The translations under genes were made by a program, and so were the position numbers. Shown in pieces: positions 51,020 through 60,680 of a stretch of DNA of 64,000 nt (positions are counted from its first letter, which is position 1; every line of letters starts with the position of its first letter). Under the pieces are notes generated by a model. The model saw only the letters and a program-made list of their open reading frames with translations, was not told the origin of the DNA and ran no database searches. The DNA is taken from positions 11,391,426 through 11,455,425 of the forward strand of contig NC_135263.1 of assembly GCF_964204865.1 (NCBI RefSeq), read 5' to 3'. This DNA comes from Styela clava (Eukaryota > Chordata > Ascidiacea > Stolidobranchia > Styelidae).

Positions 51020-51565
51020 TGTCTGTTACCGGTACCGTACCTATTGTTGCCACTGACTTGTAACGTTTGAACGTATCCTATCACCATAGGCTACCGGTAA
51101 GTTACATCTATTCCGAAACAAATACTGAAATAGCCAATTCAGATTTTTACTCTTGGTCGTCGATATATACCGGTACCGGTAAGACGGCGAAACTAACGCA
51201 GTGTGTAAGCATGTCGCTGTATACAGGTAGGCTACGGTACCGGTACCATTAGATGCTGATGTACACGGTATTTAAAGAATATTTTGGTCTACCAACTACA
51301 AGTCTGCTACTGTAACACAAACATGCTCAATTAACGCATGAAAAGCTACAAAAACCAACCGCCTAAAATAAACATCCACTAACGACAAAGAGCCTCGCTT
51401 ACCGAGTCCTAATTCCTGAACCAGAAAAAGCGCGGGCTACAGGCACGTGACATTTGAGTGATGTCATAATTGGCACATTACCGGTACTAAATGACCTATG
51501 ACCGGAAAGAGAAGGATTAAAATATAGGACACTTTGATCTCTGCAAAAAGTACCAGTACCGGTAC
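51020..51565. repeat. Cluster of palindromic CCGGTACCGG motifs
   Basis: At least six copies of TACCGGTA or GGTACCGG type palindromes (near 51029, 51092, 51168, 51234, 51479, 51555) in otherwise less AT-rich DNA within the 46834-52376 element. Degenerate, not a regular tandem array. No function known to me. Confidence 0.6.
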
Positions 51566-52093
51566 CTCAATATTCAGACCACTACCCGTGGTAAATTCGC
51601 AGCTACCGTACAGACCGTTGCTAACACAATCATCAAACTCAGACTCACGCTATTGCATACTTAACATACGTACCGCATTCAGTTTTCATACGCACGCAAC
51701 CGATGCTGAGCTCCCAAACAGCTTAGCGTCCCAGCCGAGATGCGCGGCACAAGGAAACTCGAAATCAAAAATGCTGCGCACGCAACCTGCCCCGTGGAGT
51801 TTTTGCGGATGAATATTTGGACAAATAGGTCCGCTTACTTCCGGAAAAATAAGATATAAAACAATATCTTATCTTGTCTAATGCAATAGCAAAACAATCA
51901 GAATTTTTGGGTGATGAACCAAAATAATTCTAGAATAAAATTAATTCAAATTAATTTGATACCCAGAGCAAAATTTAGATGAAATTTTAAAGTATTTAAA
52001 TTTGCTTCGTGACTATATCGCATGCGTAGGTAGATAAATTCGTTCATTGGAAAGAATAGTTACTCGTAAATTAGAGGAACTTAGATTTTTTTT

Positions 52094-52239
52094 ACTTTTT
52101 CCAAGTATACAAATCTTTTTACTATTTTTCTGTTATATTAATTACTAACTGATCAGTGAAATTACTACTTTTTCCAAGTATACAAATCTTTTTACTATTT
52201 TTCTGTTATATTAATTACTAACTGATCAGTGAAATTACT
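52094..52239. repeat. Perfect 73-bp tandem duplication
   Basis: 52094-52166 is repeated at 52167-52239 (ACTTTTTCCAAGTATACAAA, through GATCAGTGAAATTACT). It lies in the right subterminal part of the 46834-52376 element. Confidence 0.93.
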
Positions 52240-52397
52240 ATTCATTAGTAAACTATTAACAAACAAGCACCCTGATTGGCTTAGCTAAGCAAGTCACGTG
52301 ATTTCAATAAAATACTCGAAAAATTAGTAAAAATTTACTAGAAAAATTAGTATATTTACTAATTTTTTTAACAGTGTAGCTTAAATTGAAATCTTTG

Positions 52398-52430
52398 TAT
52401 AAAATAATTTTGCAACTTTCTATTCAGTTC
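52398..52430 (+). promoter_or_regulatory. TATA box and initiator of the 52448 gene, next to a transposon end
   Basis: TATAAAATAA (52398-52407) and TCAGTTC (52424-52430), matching the paralogous promoter at 41627-41659. The transposon ends at 52376, leaving 21 bp between it and the TATA box. Confidence 0.6.
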
Positions 52431-52447
52431 AACTGTATCAAACAAGA

Positions 52448-53573
52448 ATGAAAGCACGATTCTTGATTCTTTTGGCACTTGTGGCGATCCTCGCTTTTGA
52501 CGGGGGGGATTCTTGGTTTAGTCGTAGACGACGAAGGCGTCACTGCGCACCATCATTCAAATCAAGCTACTACGCACTACTGAGGCATTATCGTGCCATG
52601 TATAGACGCCACATTCACGTACTGCATATGTACAGAGGTTTGGTTTCATTCGTCCTTCGAGAGGGTAGAAATGCAATGAAATACGGTAACGATGTGAGAA
52701 ATCTTGGGCGAAAAATGATTGCTCAGTTCCACAAACACAGGTAAAAAAAATTTTCTAAGCCTGACGATTAGAAAACCGTCAAAATATTTTTCCACCACAG
52801 GGCCGCATGATATTTTCGCAGCAATCAAGACCATCCTCCAGCTATGTTTTCAAGTTTTGTGAACCAATAAACATGCGAATAATGATGTTGTGCAGTCCCC
52901 ATATATTTTGAAAAAATTATCATGAAATATACTAATACTACGTGTTTATATCCTTTATATAAATATTTATTACATTACAGACAATATACTGGCGATATAG
53001 AATTTGAAGACAAAACTTTCATGGACGAGGTAATAGAGAAAATATGTTTTAGACTTATTAGGATTGAATTTAACTGTCAATTACTATATTTATATACATC
53101 TATATTACCAAAACTTTAATCGCAACAAGTATCTTACATAAAAAAATACGTTTATTCTTGCTATCTTAGAGCCATGATTTTGACGATGAGAAGTTCGATG
53201 AACAAGATATCGATGATCAGGACATGTTCCAGGATTCAGAAGATTTTGAAAACGAAGACGAGGAAGAACTCAAACAATTATCCGGTGAAGGTAACAAAAC
53301 ATTACCAACAAACCAATTAAACAATAAAATATTTTGAGCTTTTTGTCATCTCAATAGGACGATAGTATTTGAGGTAACATCACGATTTTTTTAAACAAAA
53401 CTGATAAATTACATTGATTTTAAAAGTTAGATTTATTTGCATTATTCAAACTCAAACTGGATCAGGCCCGATCCTAATTATAAACCCAAGGCTCTTTTAG
53501 AATATTATTTATTTTTTATTATTAAGTGGAAGACACCGATCAAAACATCCACGAGACTCAACAAAGAGAATAA
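52448..53573 (+). CDS. Subfamily B secreted polyarginine single-Cys peptide precursor
   Basis: Exons: 52448-52740, 52981-53029, 53170-53290, 53527-53573; phases 2, 0, 1. Exon 1: signal ending AILAFDGGDS, then WFSRRRRRRHCAPSFKSSYY and a His/Tyr/Arg-rich helix with FVLREGRNAMKYGNDVRNLG. Exon 2: QYTGDIEFEDKTFMDE, one codon shorter than the 41671 paralogue, Gly-Asp kept. Exon 3: DFDDEKFDEQDIDDQDMFQD, then an acidic stretch. Exon 4: VEDTDQNIHETQQRE, stop. All splice sites are canonical. Coding sequence is intact although a 5.5-kb element sits just upstream of the TATA box, so expression may be altered. Confidence 0.83.
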
Positions 53574-54954
53574 TGAGAGAGAAAAGACAAATACGAGAAA
53601 TCAGGGGGGTAAATTTACCGAGAAAAAGATTTTTACATTTTTTTTTTGAGTTAATGATATTCATGTTTTATATTTAACAACGATGGATCTGCAATTTTGT
53701 TTCAAGAAAAGAAAAACCTCGCCGGCTCAATTTCTCACGCTTTTCATATCTCAGTTTAGAAATGGCCTTGTTGCATTCCATTCATGCAGAGTGAAAGTAA
53801 TGTGAAACTTATAAATTTTATTGAACTTCGTTATACTGTTAACATTAGGAATGTTGCATATAGAAGATGAATAGATATTTATTAAATCTAATCACCGGGC
53901 AGTAATGATGAATTGTACTGCAAGTGTTCTTAATATGGTTCTTTCGATTTGCGGGCTTGCGACCCATTCAACGACTTTAAAACATCTCGCGAGAATTTTA
54001 ATTTCCCGCCATATGGATCATTTTTGAAATGGGTGTACGAAATGTTACATTAATTTATACCATTTATATATATATATTAACCATTTTCATGGCTTTCCAT
54101 GAAAAATTTAATCACTGTCAAAGCAGTACCGCTTTGTGATTTCACATTGTCCATATCTTCTGTGACGTAACCAAATTACCATATTCCCCGCCTTCTACGA
54201 TAGAATTCCCTTTAACACGCGGTGCACGCTCAATTTATGCATTGGGGAGAATGCTACCCTTATGTGTGTCTAGATTTATTGTTGATTAGTTCCCTGATAA
54301 GTTCTGATTAATCCTGTATCATACATTAGAAAATGATTGTCAAGTTTGAACTTTGAGACTTAGAATGAGAATGTTATTAGGTTTATTATATCCTGAATGA
54401 AGCAGGAACTGAGGAATACCCTACCATAACTTACCAGTACTGGTACCCGGACTGCCCTAGCTTTCCCAGGTACTGCGGCGATAATGATTTATGCGTCTAG
54501 TCTAATCGTGAAGGAAAATACAAAATGAGTCGAGTCACAACTGTGGTACCAAATCCTCACAGTCCTGGTAGCCTACCGTTTTTTATCTTACATTCGCCCT
54601 AGCTTATCAAAAGCTCCCGTCTCCACTGGCCCAGAGATCGGTGACATGTAGTCGCGGAATCGCTACAAATAATTTTTGATGACGTTACCATACAAAAATT
54701 CTAAACAATAACAGAAAGAAGAACAAGAATACCAACAACAACTCAATAACAAAACGATTCATAGGTACATTTCGTGTCCATTGAAAGGGAAAATTGAAAA
54801 TCTAGTATGAATGGGAACTTGTTTCAATACACATAGGCGCTGGGGTCATTGCAAATTGGGCTTCGGACCAGTTCACATTACTACATTCAGATATTTGTAT
54901 TATTTTATTCGCTACTAGTAATGAGAAAACAGTTACGCGCCAAAATGACTAATA
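53574..54954. other. 3' flank of the 52448 gene
   Basis: 53560-54260 is duplicated at 62690-63460 downstream of the 60681 gene (markers CCGGCTCAATTTCTCACGC and ACATCTCGCGAGAATTTTAA). No coding potential seen. Confidence 0.7.
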
Positions 54955-56157
54955 CAGAGGCGGGCAACATACGGCCCGCGGGCCGGGTCCGGCCCGCGAC
55001 GAGATTTTGACCGGCCCGCTGACTGTATCCAACCACACTCTGTAATGTGGTCCAACGAATCATTCCTGAAAGTTGCCGATCGCTCTACTCTGACCGCACT
55101 GTCAGAGCGAGCTGGTGAAATAAACAATTGCCTTAGTGAACAAACAATGGACCTTCCCCCGACCTTTAATCTCCGAAAAATTCTTTCTATATTTTACCAT
55201 TGCAAAATTTTCGGGGCTTATTTTAAGAGTGATTTCGCGAGCTGGCGCCTGTAAAATGGGGTATGTGTTTCAAACCATCATTATGATTCATCGCATAGAA
55301 CAATCTGTCTTTCAAGAGTACCGATAAAAAATTTAAGGCCAGTCTATCACAGCTATTTCTACACTAATTCTTTATTACTGCAATTAAATTAAAACTCATA
55401 AGAAGACAGAGTGATCATTGAATTATCCGATATATATTTAAATTTCCGAAACACAACTGAAATCTAACGAATAGAGTTCAAAAACGAGATAATGTTTACG
55501 ACCACGCCTGAAAATCTGTCTAAGGGAGAAAAGTGTCTGAGCGGATACGAAAATGTGACATTGTTACGTCACTTTTGCACCTTGCTGATTGGCCAATGTC
55601 ACGAAGTAAACAAGGAAGTTGATGCTCGGGGAAAGGTCCATTACGTTAGCACACTTGTTAAACAACAAAGCAAAGAGCGGTGTAAACATTCCCCACTACT
55701 GTTATATTTGGATTCTAAATATAAATAGATTTTATATTAGGTTTTATTAATCAGGGAATACCCCATGAAACGTAAACTTGACAGAGTGTCGAGATTTAAC
55801 AAAGATTGGATACCGAAGTATTTTTTACAAAGGTTGGCAACAAAGCAGTATGTTTACTGTGTGGTCAAAGTGTTGCGGTATAAAAAGAGTACAACATTAG
55901 TCTTCATTATGTAACGAAACGTGGAAACTATGGCAATAATTTATCAGCAGTGGAACGGCAAACTAGAGCAAAAGTACTGGACAGAAAACTTGCTAGGCAG
56001 CAGAATGTTTTTTAAACGCGATTTATAATTTTCTTTCTTGCATTAGCAAATAAATATGTGATTAAGATATTGAATACTATTCATGTAATAATCCGGCCCG
56101 TCGAGGCCTTCATTTTCCCACATCTGGCCCGCCGACTAAAGAAGTTGCCCACCCCTG
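54955..56157. mobile_element. hAT element with degraded BED-finger transposase
   Basis: Perfect 8-bp target duplication GACTAATA (54947-54954 and 56158-56165). The ends read CAGAGGCGGGCAAC and, inverted, CAGGGGTGGGCAAC, a 12 of 14 match. It includes GGCCCGCGGGCC near the left end, as in the elements at 30258 and 38991, so they may share a family. The interior holds a broken transposase N-terminus. Confidence 0.88.
55765..56015 (+). pseudogene. hAT transposase N-terminal fragment (ZBED/GTF2IRD2-like BED zinc finger)
   Basis: Starts MKRKLDRVSRFNKDWIPKYF, then after a one-base frameshift AVCLLCGQSVAV, a stop, then KEYNISLHYVTKRGNYGNNL and RKLARQQNVF, stop. Cys-x2-Cys followed by His at the right distance is the BED-finger pattern of hAT transposases such as those ancestral to GTF2IRD2 and ZBED proteins. 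One frameshift plus one in-frame stop show it is dead. The catalytic domain is absent. Confidence 0.7.
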
Positions 56158-56831
56158 GACTAATAATAGGTATTCTCCGGTAGCTCCTATAAACTGTTGT
56201 CTATTATAAGAAGCTGTATTAATAACCGTGTACCATCAGTTAACCTTATTAAACCATAAAAATAAATACAACAGAGGACATTTAAAATAATCAAGAGAAA
56301 TTGCCTAGCAGTAACATATGGTTAACAATATCCGTGTTCATGGACCTGACAGTGTGTCGTTTGACAGTTTGGAACCTCGGCCGTTCAGATTTTGTTTTCG
56401 TGTAACGCTAGTCTGCATGTCGCTACATCACATAGCCAGACAACGTATAGTCTTGCTATTGAGGCTCATGTTTTGTACCGATATGCGGTGCAGTGTATGA
56501 ATAATCATTACGTTTAAACACAGAAATAACTTGTAGTCTACCTACTGACCGATAATCTATATCGACAAAAAGTCGGGTCACATATTTTACGAGGTAATTC
56601 TTTGTTTAAATACGGCATTTTGAAATTGAGATCACTATAGTAAACATATGGCTGAGTTCATACCTAAAAATTTTACAGATGGAAAATATACTTGTCTGTA
56701 GGTTCTGTTAAGTGTCATTTACACCAAATTGATAATTTTTACAAATGGTATTGCAGTATACAATTATCTGTGACTGTATCATAATCTTGCTAGCTTATGT
56801 CACCCCATGTGATTCTTGTATATACCCGAAC
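56158..56831. other. Spacer, no gene seen
   Basis: Unique AT-rich sequence up to the first copy of the second secreted-exon family. An upstream in-frame ATG at 56745 would extend that frame, but the extension is not conserved in the other copies. Confidence 0.5.
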
Positions 56832-56992
56832 ATGATAAATATTGATTTGATCATTTGTTCTTTGTTGTTGGTATTTTCAGTTCATGGAAATCAGACAGAA
56901 GAGAACATGAACCAAAAATGGATAACTGAATCATTCGTGAAAATGACCACGCCTACCATATCTTGTGTTGGGGGCTTGGGGCAGGCATATAA
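56832..56992 (+). CDS. Partial: first exon of an unidentified secreted protein, copy 1
   Basis: From the ATG: signal peptide MINIDLIICSLLLVFSVHG, then NQTEENMNQKWITESFVKMT and TPTISCVGGLGQAY, ending at a consensus donor (AAgtgagt) in phase 2. A potential N-glycosylation site (NQT) starts the mature part. I find no downstream exon in the window that clearly completes it. The three copies share ATG, signal and donor, arguing for a real coding exon. I do not recognise the family. Confidence 0.5.
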
Positions 56993-57839
56993 GTGAGTAC
57001 AATCCTATGGGATACAAAATGCACAACAGGTCCCAATAGCCCATTGCAAGTCATGTAGTATACAAAATAAAGCGTGACATTTGACATTTTACCACACGGA
57101 AGCGGAACTGATTACATAACCTTTCGCTTAAAATGTCTTATCCGTGCAATAATGTGTTTCTGTATCCTGCACAAATGTCACTAAATGAGGGAGGAAAATG
57201 ATAAATGAGGGAGGAGCACACTCTCTGTGGTCTCACCCCATGTGATTCTTGTATATATAGCTACTAACCCCCAAAGGTACCCCATTTCATGTTGAAATCA
57301 TCATGACAAAGTTAATTTTTCCCAAAATTCGAACAAAGACTTTCGTAGGAATCAAATTACACCAGGTTTAGGAACATAACAGGTTCCATCCAGTCATTAT
57401 CAAATTAAAATCTATATTCTCAAGACCTTTGGCACTGATTGAAATAATTATATCTAAGTTCCCATCCGTACGATGTACATAATTACCCTTGTTGAGATAA
57501 TAGGAATTTCTGTTTATAACGTGAATCACGAGCTCACGTTTACAGTATTTAATAAGGTTTATGATCAACGTATAAATACGACTCCGATATCTTTCGATAA
57601 GGAGAGAGAAGACGATGTAAACCATTCAAAGCGAGTGTGGATAAGTGTTTTAAGATTTGTATTCTGTGTGTTGTGGAAATTTACAAATAAAAACATATAG
57701 AGATTTTTAACGCATCTTCATTCACGTGAAGCTGAAGGGTGAACGGGTGACTTGCAAGTCAGAGACAATCTACGAAATAGCAATATACGGTAACATCACA
57801 TTCATCTAACAATCATTTATGCTATATATATACCCAAAC

Positions 57840-58000
57840 ATGATAAATATTGATTTGATCATTTGTTCTTTGTTGTTGGTATTTTCAGTTTATGGGAATC
57901 AAACAGAAAAGAACATGAATCAAAAATGGATAAATGACTCATTCGTGAAAATGGCCACGCCTACCATATCTTGTGTTGGGGGCTTGGGGCGGGAATATAA
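57840..58000 (+). CDS. Partial: first exon of an unidentified secreted protein, copy 2
   Basis: Same 161-bp exon as at 56832: signal peptide with FSVYG cleavage region, NQTEKNMNQKWINDSFVKMA, then TPTISCVGGLGREY and AAgtgagt. Changes relative to copy 1 are mostly single substitutions that keep the frame open. The single Cys and Gly-Gly-Leu-Gly are conserved. Its downstream repeat block is interrupted by a solo-LTR-like insertion at 58186. Confidence 0.5.
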
Positions 58001-58185
58001 GTGAGTACAATCCTACCTTGCTGGGCTACAAAATGCACAACAGGTTCACGTCGAAGACGAGTCGATAATTGAGCAATTTCCGGCACATCAATAAGGTCGA
58101 TATTTTGCAAGTATGGTCTATAGATAAGTTATAGAACTCGCTAAAAATTATTCGTGTTTTTATGCTAGGTAATATTACACCATAT

Positions 58186-58604
58186 TGCAACAGTACAACT
58201 TAACCGAAATACCGGTAGGTGCTCGCCACTAATACAGTCTAGTAATACTGTAATAATTAGTTCAGAAGATCCAAGGTGCTGCAGAGACACACAAATAGGT
58301 TCGAAGTTCACGATGCAAACGAAGAGACTTTATTAAAATAGTGTAAAATCCACGCTCAAAGCAGATAAAATAAGAGCGACAAAATACGGTCATTACCAAG
58401 CGACAGCAGAAGCAAGAAGAGTGACACTGCGAATCCGCAGCAACGGTTCACATATGCAGTGGTGGTTGGAGTCGAGTAACTGAAACCAACTGTCCGGCAA
58501 ATTAGGGCTCAGACTCCACACACCAATGCCTATGCAATACCTAGACACTAAATATAAATAAAATACAAAATAATAAAAAATAGGACAATTCCAGTCCCGC
58601 CACA
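58186..58604 (-). mobile_element. Probable solo LTR (minus orientation)
   Basis: 419-bp insertion relative to the paralogous blocks at about 59270 and 59650, which read CACCATATCG without it. On the minus strand it begins TGTGGCGGGACTGG and ends ACTGTTGCA, the 5'-TG...CA-3' hallmark. It contains AATAAAGTCTCTTCG as a likely polyadenylation region. Flanking ATAT (58182-58185 and 58605-58608) is a plausible 4-bp target duplication. Which LTR class it is cannot be told. Confidence 0.65.
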
Positions 58605-58926
58605 ATATCATGGTTGCGTACATTCTGAGAATCCTACATAAAATTCTTCAACTTACCCTTCATGAGGTAAATGGCAGAATACTACCAAACAGTCTACCGG
58701 CAACGACCCAATAGCCCATTGCAAGTCATATAGTATACAAAATAAAGCATGACATTTGACATTTTACCACACGGAAGCGGAACTGATTACATAACCTTTC
58801 GCTTAAAATGTCTTATCCGTGCAATTATGTGTTTCTGTATCCTGCACAAATGTCACTAAATGATAAATGAGGGATGAGCACACTCTCTGTGGTCTCACCC
58901 GATGTGATTCTTGTATATACCCAAAC

Positions 58927-59086
58927 ATGATAAATATTGATTCGATCATTTGTTCTTTGTTATTGATATTTTCAGTTTATGAAAATCAAACAAAAAAGAG
59001 CATGTCCAAAAATGGATAAATGACTCATTCGTGAAATTGACCACGCCTACCATATCTTGTGTTGGGGGCTTGGGGCAGGCATATAA
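58927..59086 (+). pseudogene. Broken third copy of the secreted first exon
   Basis: Aligned with 56832 and 57840 it lacks one base after AGCATG, so the frame stops soon after MINIDSIICSLLLIFSVYEN. It also has Leu to Ser in the signal core and loses the Gly before the presumed cleavage site. Donor AAgtgagt is intact. Confidence 0.72.
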
Positions 59087-60287
59087 GTGAGTACAATCCT
59101 ACCTTGGTGTGATACAAAATACACAACAGGTTCACGTCAAAGACGAGCCCATAATTGAGCAATTTCTCGCACAACAGTAAGGTCGATATTTTGCAAGTAA
59201 GGTCTATAGATGAGTTATAGAACTCGCTAAAAAATATTAGTTTTTTTATGCTAGGTAATATTACACCATATCGGGGTTACGTACATTCTGAGAATCTTAC
59301 ATAAAACTCTTCATATTATCCTTCATGAGGTAAATGGCAGAATACTACCAAACAGTCTACCGGCAACGACCCAATAGCTCATTGCAAGTCATATAGTATA
59401 CCAAATAAAGCATGACATTTGACATTTCACCACACGGAAGCGGAACTGATTATATAACCTTTCGCTTAAAATGTCTTATCCGGGCAATAATGTGTTTCTG
59501 TATCCTGCACAAATGTCACTAAAAACATTGTTAAAGTATAAATTAGTCAAGAAGTTGAACCTCTAAACTGCAAACTACAAATCATTTTGTACGGCACGCA
59601 ATGGGAGGTTTGCCCATTCGTTTTTTTTATGCTAGGTCATATTACACCATATCGTAGTTGCGTACATTCTGAGAATCTTACATAAAACTCTTCATATTAC
59701 CCATCATGAGGTAAATGGCAGAATACTACCAAACAGTCTACCGGCAACGACCCAATAGCTCATTGCAAGTCATATAGTATACAAATAAAGCATGACATTT
59801 GACATTTCACCACACGGAAGCGGAACTGATTACATAACATTTCGCTTGAAATGTCTTATCCGTGCAATAATGTGTTACTGTATCCTGCAAAAATGTCACT
59901 AAAAACATTGCTAAAAGTATAAATTAATCAAGAAGTTGAACCTCTAAACTGCAAACTACAAATCATTTTGTACGGCACGCAATGGGAGGTTTGCCCATTT
60001 TTACTGGCGCGTAATAATATAGCAACCATTCGGTATATGGTTTCAGTATGCATTAGCATTTAGTGGTTGTACTTGAATTTACTACCGATTGAGTATACAG
60101 CACCTTGCGATGAGCAAGTTCTCATAAAATAAATTATTATCCATATCTACCTGTAGGAAATGCTTATCATAAAAATGTGAAACGAGTGAATCAAATAGGA
60201 TTTTACACCCGTTTCATATACTATAACAATATGAAGGTTTTTACTGGCGCGGTGAGAGTGCCAATGTGACAAAGTTGCTCTTTTTAA

Positions 60288-60406
60288 TTAAGCATTTTTA
60301 ATGAGAATTAAAATTAGATTTTTAGTAATGTGAATTTGGTAACGCGTATTAAGCATTTTTAATGAGAATCATAAATAGATTATAGTAATGTGAATTTGGT
60401 ATCGTG
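60288..60406. repeat. About 60-bp imperfect tandem duplication upstream of the 60681 gene
   Basis: AAGCATTTTTAATGAGAAT ... TAGTAATGTGAATTTGGTA occurs twice in a row, ending about 275 bp before the ATG. Confidence 0.8.
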
Positions 60407-60680
60407 CTTTTATTTCAATTCTTAAAAGACCATACGATTAAAGCACTCGTGTACTGAATATTTCAACATACAGAGATTGGCATTACTTGCACACACGCAA
60501 TCTCGCCAGTCAGGTTATATTACGCTATGAACAGCCCATCCTGACAAGTTCATGTGAATTTAAACACACTCCAAAAGAAGCACTTTGAAAAGGACACAAT
60601 ATCACTATTGTTGGCTAAATTTCTTATCAGCTTTTTACAAGGTGAATTCTATTTTTTAGATTGTGTAATATCGAACAAAT

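Larger units (their letters stand above)
46834..52376. mobile_element. 5.5-kb DNA transposon-like element with TA target duplication
   Basis: The ends are CACTGTTAAAAAAATT and its perfect inverted copy (16 bp), flanked by TA on both sides (46832-46833, 52377-52378). Subterminal DNA at both ends is full of TTTACTA, CAGTAGTA and TAGTAAA motifs, as expected for transposase-binding arrays. No open frame above 90 codons looks like a transposase, so it is non-autonomous or degraded. TA targeting is the rule in Tc1/mariner and some other superfamilies; the superfamily cannot be fixed here. It splits the upstream flank of the 52448 gene from its core promoter. Confidence 0.78.
57001..60250. repeat. 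Nested tandem duplications around the secreted-exon copies
   Basis: A block with ATTGCAAGTCATRTAGTATA and CACACGGAAGCGGAACTGAT recurs near 57040, 58715, 59378 and 59758. A block with CATTCTGAGAATCYTACATA recurs near 58621, 59284 and 59664. CAAACTACAAATCATTTTGT recurs near 59571 and 59952. TTTACTGGCGCG occurs at about 60000 and 60240. This is consistent with repeated unequal exchange. Promoter-like GTGGTCTCACCC, ATGTGATTCTTGTATATA recurs without an exon near 57220. Confidence 0.8.
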
